Part shown: in pieces, positions 61,020 to 64,000 of the stretch
Position numbering within the stretch: position 1 is the first letter of the stretch
Layout: the number at the start of each line of letters is the position of its first letter
From: Bryobacteraceae bacterium
GTDB lineage: Bacteria; Acidobacteriota; Terriglobia; Bryobacterales; Bryobacteraceae
NCBI GenBank assembly: GCA_026129905.1
Contig: JAHCHE010000038.1
Coordinates: forward strand, 1 to 64,000
Reading direction: 5' to 3'
Length of the DNA: 64,000 nt
Program-made: the position numbers and the translations under genes
Notes under the pieces: generated by a model
Database searches by the model: none
Seen by the model: only the letters and a program-made list of their open reading frames with translations
Told to the model about the DNA's origin: nothing

Positions 61020-62009
61020 TCAGAATTCCCACCGCCACAGGTTTGCGCCCGCCGTGTAGCCGGCGCCGACAGCGGCGAACAGAACCATGTCGCCCTTCTT
61101 CACCTTGCCCATGGCGATCGCGTCGCGCGTCGCCAGCGGAATGGTGCCGGCCGTGGTATTTCCGTAGTCGCCGATATTGATGATCACCCGATCCGGCGGA
61201 ATCCCGAGCCGGTCGGCGCACGCGGTGATGATCCGCTGGTTGGCCTGGTGAGGGATGAACGCGGCGACGTCCTCCGGCCGGACTTTGTTCCTCGCCAGCA
61301 GGTCCCGGCAGGTTTCGAACATCGTGCGCACGGCGTACTTGAACACCTGCTGTCCGTCCTGGTGGACGTAATGCAGGTCGTTATCGACCGTTTCATGGCT
61401 CGCCGGCATCCGGCTGCCGCCCGCCGGCATCTTCAGGTACTGCCCGCCCGCGCCGTCCACGACGTTGAGGAAATCGACGAATCCCGTTTCGCCGTCGCCG
61501 GCCGGTTCGATGAGCATCGCTCCGGCGCCGTCCCCGAACAGAACGCACGTCGCTCGATCTTTGTAGTTGATGATCCGCGACATGGTGTCCGCGCCGATCA
61601 CCAGCACCCTGTCGTGCGCCCCCGCTCCCACCAGATGCGCGCCGGTTGTCAAACCATAGACAAAACCCGAGCACGCCGCGATCAGATCGAATCCCCACGC
61701 GCCCTTTGCGCCCAGCCGGTCCTGTACAAGGCAGGCCGTCGAGGGGAAGAACATGTCCGGCGTCACGGTGCAAACAATAATGGCTTGCACGTCCGGCCCT
61801 TGGATGCCGCGTTGTTCCAAGGCCGCTTTGGCGGCCTCAATCGCCAGGTCCGATGTCGCCTGCTCGGGGCCGGCGATGTGCCGCGTTGCTATGCCGGTGC
61901 GCTCCAGGATCCATTGATCGCTGGTTTCGACCAGCCTCTCCAGGTCCTTGTTGGTGAGCAGCCCTGGGGGCGTATAGCATCCGAGAGCGCTGATCTTGAC
62001 TCGACGCAA
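61020..62009 (-). CDS. fabH: 3-Oxoacyl-ACP synthase III
   Basis: Starts fatty-acid synthesis by condensing acetyl-CoA with malonyl-ACP. The 329-residue protein has the catalytic triad Cys113 in LIAACSGFVYGL, His254 in FIPHQANQRI and Asn284 in GDYGNTTAGTI. QWILERTGIATRHIA and VLFGDGAGAMLIEP are also typical. Length is normal. It lies upstream of menC and divergent from the SprT-like gene. Confidence 0.95.
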   Translation of the reverse strand: MRRVKISALGCYTPPGLLTNKDLERLVETSDQWILERTGIATRHIAGPEQATSDLAIEAAKAALEQRGIQGPDVQAIIVCTVTPDMFFPSTACLVQDRLGAKGAWGFDLIAACSGFVYGLTTGAHLVGAGAHDRVLVIGADTMSRIINYKDRATCVLFGDGAGAMLIEPAGDGETGFVDFLNVVDGAGGQYLKMPAGGSRMPASHETVDNDLHYVHQDGQQVFKYAVRTMFETCRDLLARNKVRPEDVAAFIPHQANQRIITACADRLGIPPDRVIINIGDYGNTTAGTIPLATRDAIAMGKVKKGDMVLFAAVGAGYTAGANLWRWEF

Positions 62010-62076
62010 GTAACCTCCTGCACGCGGACATCTGCCTGACCCTGCTCCGATCCCCGGGAACTACGGATCTCTAGAT

Positions 62077-62814
62077 ATGTTAAACATGGGTGGAATGCAA
62101 GTCCACCGAGACCTGCATAGCGCCCTGTTGTTTGAGACCCCGGTCCAGATGTATGCCCGCGTGTACCGCGAGCTCCAGCCCCGCCACGCTCCGCCCCCCA
62201 TCGAAATCGCCTTTTGCCGCTTCGCCAACGCCAACAGCTCCATCCGGATGGGCTGCGGCCGCATTACGGTGAAGATTTCCGACCTGCTGGAGGGCGCTCC
62301 GGCGCCTGTGATGGAGGCGCTCGCGTACATTCTGCTGGCGAAGCTCCTGCGGCTTCCGGTCGACCGCAAGTACAACGAGCGTTTCCGCCGCTACCTGAAT
62401 CGCAAGGAAGTACGGCGCAGCGTGCATCTTGTCCGCCAGATTCGGGGCCGCAAGCTCGTCAAAGGTCCGGCCGGAAAACACTACGATCTTGTCGAGCTGT
62501 TCGAGGACCTGAACTTACGCTACTTCAACGGGCTGATGGCGCGCCCCGAACTCGGCTGGAGCCTCCGGCCGTCGCGCACCACGCTCGGACACTACGACCC
62601 TTCGCACAACGCCATCGTCATCAGCAGTCTGCTCGACGATGCTCGCGTGCCCAGGTTCGCCGCCGAATATGTCCTGTTTCACGAGATGCTCCACCTCCGC
62701 TTCCCCGTCGAGCATCGCGGCGCGCGCCGTTCGGTTCACACGCGCGAATTCCTCGAAGCCGAAAAGCAATTTCCGGGATACAGAGAGGCAAAGGATCTTC
62801 TCCGCAAGCTGTAG
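62077..62814 (+). CDS. SprT-like zinc metallopeptidase family protein
   Basis: The 245-residue protein has a zinc-binding H-E-M-L-H (202-206) in YVLFHEMLHLRFP and a likely third ligand His221 in RRSVHTREFLEAE. The preceding NAIVISSLLDDARVPRF and LNLRYFNGLMARPELGWSL segments match SprT-like proteins. An N-terminal domain (about 40-95, IEIAFCRFANANSSIRMGCG) is less familiar. No signal peptide is evident, so it is probably cytoplasmic. A role in DNA-protein crosslink removal, as for SPRTN, is only an analogy. ATG 62077 is the first; ATG 62086 and 62095 are alternatives. Confidence 0.75.
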   Translation: MLNMGGMQVHRDLHSALLFETPVQMYARVYRELQPRHAPPPIEIAFCRFANANSSIRMGCGRITVKISDLLEGAPAPVMEALAYILLAKLLRLPVDRKYNERFRRYLNRKEVRRSVHLVRQIRGRKLVKGPAGKHYDLVELFEDLNLRYFNGLMARPELGWSLRPSRTTLGHYDPSHNAIVISSLLDDARVPRFAAEYVLFHEMLHLRFPVEHRGARRSVHTREFLEAEKQFPGYREAKDLLRKL

Positions 62815-62961
62815 CGCCACCTCTGCGACGCATTGTCCATGTCGATGGAGGACTCCGGCGCAACCGATGTCCTCCGTCGTGGAACATGGTCAGCTTGTGA
62901 AAGGAAGCTGGAAGGTAACTACGGTCCGGCAAGGGCGACGCGAACGTCAGCCCTCACGCCG

Positions 62962-63171
62962 TCACTCGACGTCCTTGGATCGTTTCTTGCGATTCCGCTT
63001 GCGGGCGAGGGCTTCTTTGAGACGCCGTTTTTCGCCGGGCTTCAGGTAGTAGGAGTGACGCTTGATCTCTTTGATGATGTCCTCCTGTTGTACCTTGCGC
63101 TTGAACCGGCGCAACGCGCTTTCCAGGGTTTCTCCATCCTGGATGACTACTTCAGCCAATCTCTCGCTCAC
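62962..63171 (-). CDS. rpsU: Ribosomal protein bS21
   Basis: The 69-residue basic protein reads LAEVVIQDGETLESALRRFK and RHSYYLKPGEKRRLKEALAR, the bS21 signature, ending in a Lys/Arg-rich tail with KRSKDVE. The start ATG 63171 gives MSERLAEV; homologues usually begin close to this point. A hairpin with 11-base arms (62843-62853 / 62870-62880, one mismatch) lies past the stop but lacks a T run. Confidence 0.95.
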   Translation of the reverse strand: MSERLAEVVIQDGETLESALRRFKRKVQQEDIIKEIKRHSYYLKPGEKRRLKEALARKRNRKKRSKDVE

Positions 63172-63296
63172 CCCCTCTCCGGCATCGGTTGGTTTGTTCG
63201 GGAAATCGGATGATTTCCGTCGCGGGAACCTTTACCATCATAAAGGGTTCGGCGGGGCGGAACAACCGGACCTTCGGCGTCCTGCCGGAAGCGCGC

Positions 63297-63512
63297 ATGG
63301 ATATGTATTTCAACTTCACCAGCCTGTTCAGCGCAATGCTGTTCGTCAGCATCGGCATCCTCCTCTACGTGGCCGCGCTGCGGTTCCTCGCGCCGGTGGT
63401 GGCCGCCATGCTCCGCAAGCACGTCCCGGAGATCGGCGAAACGTCGTTCGCCATTCTGCTTGGATTCGTCCTGCTCGGCATCGGCGTCATCATCGCCTCG
63501 GCGGTACATTGA
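63297..63512 (+). CDS. Small two-span membrane protein
   Basis: The 71-residue protein starts at ATG 63297 (MDMYFNFTSLFSAMLFVSIG). It has two hydrophobic spans (about residues 8-31 and 48-69) linked by a basic loop (LRKHVPEIGETS). The frame is open further upstream, but that part overlaps the rpsU promoter side and is not coding-like. It resembles half of a DUF350-type protein but is too short to be sure. It precedes the URO-D family gene by five bases. Confidence 0.6.
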   Translation: MDMYFNFTSLFSAMLFVSIGILLYVAALRFLAPVVAAMLRKHVPEIGETSFAILLGFVLLGIGVIIASAVH

Positions 63513-63517
63513 TAGGC

Positions 63518-64000
63518 ATGACTCCCCGCGAGAGAGTTCTCGCCGCCATCAACCACAAGGAGCCCGACCGGACGCCCATCGACCACGGCTCGATGCGCTC
63601 CACCGGGATCATGGCGATCGCCTACAACCGGCTCCAGGAGCGCCTCGGCATCGACGACGGACCCGCCAAGGTCTATGACGTCATCCAGCAACTCGCCCTT
63701 CCCGGCCAGTGGTACCTGGATCGCTTTCGCATCGATGCCATCGACTTTGGCCGCGGCTTCGACGCGCCGGAGAAATGGCAGGCGTGGACCCTCCCCGACG
63801 GCTCCGCGGCGCTCGCTCCGGCCTGGTTCCGCGCCGAACGCTCCAATGGCGACCTGCTGGTTCGGGACGCATCCGGCATCGTCATCGGCAGGATGCCGCA
63901 CGGCTCGCTCTATATCGACCAGTGCCACTGGCCGCTGTCCGGCCCCGACGGTCTGGACAACTACGAGCCGCTCGCCGAAAAGATGAGCCGCGTGATCTGG
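63518..64000 (+). CDS. Uroporphyrinogen decarboxylase family protein (N-terminal part)
   Basis: The first 161 residues are present; the gene runs off the right edge. MTPRERVLAAINHKEPDRTP is the standard opening of URO-D/MtaA/CmuA-like proteins rather than true HemE. This group includes corrinoid methyltransferases and many uncharacterised catabolic members. ATG 63518 is preceded only by a weak TACATTGATAGGC, so coupling to the small membrane protein gene is likely. Confidence 0.8.
   Translation, partial: MTPRERVLAAINHKEPDRTPIDHGSMRSTGIMAIAYNRLQERLGIDDGPAKVYDVIQQLALPGQWYLDRFRIDAIDFGRGFDAPEKWQAWTLPDGSAALAPAWFRAERSNGDLLVRDASGIVIGRMPHGSLYIDQCHWPLSGPDGLDNYEPLAEKMSRVIW

Noticed and set aside
62843-62880. 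Hairpin past rpsU as an intrinsic terminator
   Set aside because: Long loop and no T run after the stem; too weak to call.

Overview
The window looks like a chromosome segment of a GC-rich, soil-type Acidobacteriota, most likely of the Solibacter/Bryobacter group. The evidence is two proteins with the Solibacter-type C-terminal domain TIGR03437 (10375-11169; C-terminus of 22067-24394), an Oar-like TonB-dependent receptor with an N-terminal carboxypeptidase-regulatory domain (32705-35914), a DUF1549/DUF1553 plus DUF1501 gene set, many Tat-signalled enzymes and many secreted carbohydrate-type proteins. Genus cannot be fixed from sequence reading alone.

Layout. 1-10.2 kb: a one-directional set of secreted proteins: Asp-box propeller, toroid-like hydrolase or lyase candidate, cytochrome c/WD40 protein, IPT/PPC-domain protein, DUF1549/DUF1553 cytochrome and DUF1501 protein, with overlapping or very close genes. 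10.4-15.4 kb: a scrambled region. A TIGR03437 gene is followed by a low-GC Fic toxin/antitoxin insert bracketed by a 158-bp direct repeat. After it come two fragments of one enolase-superfamily gene on opposite strands, on either side of a truncated membrane-protein gene and an intact PQQ-propeller/EF-hand gene. 15.4-22.1 kb: a secreted transglutaminase-like protein, then housekeeping genes (aroC-def-fmt-argJ in a tightly overlapping run, DUF1059, cysQ). 22.1-31.9 kb, mostly minus strand: GH5-like hydrolase with TIGR03437, sulfatase with HEAT repeats, gap, a FliT-like small protein, fliD, recN, sugar isomerase-like protein.

32-38 kb: response-regulator relic, TonB receptor, a self-regulated GntR-slipin operon, REP-associated transposase relic. 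37.6-44.6 kb: a catabolic or wall-sugar cluster with two divergent Tat-signalled PLP enzymes, a Tat-signalled Gfo/Idh oxidoreductase, a CBM9-like/PKD protein, a frameshifted GH5-like gene and an aldo-keto reductase. 44.6-49.8 kb: lipoprotein esterase, small secreted protein, HicAB toxin-antitoxin, ABC ATPase with FtsX-type permease. 49.8-54.8 kb: nucleotide and nucleoside transport and hydrolysis (Npt-like carrier, MBL beta-CASP nuclease, CNT carrier, nucleoside hydrolase). 54.8-64 kb: zinc-ribbon rhomboid, hypAB, a large secreted orphan, AlkD-like protein, menC, fabH, SprT-like protein, rpsU, a small membrane protein and the start of a URO-D family gene.

Points most worth a second look: the repeat-bracketed Fic module; the split enolase gene, which a single inversion would partly rejoin; two genes whose domain boundaries require a CUG start right after an upstream stop codon, each with a well-spaced Shine-Dalgarno; and a GntR promoter whose operator palindrome covers the -10 box and places the start codon at or next to +1. 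No CRISPR array, rRNA, tRNA or complete insertion sequence was recognised.
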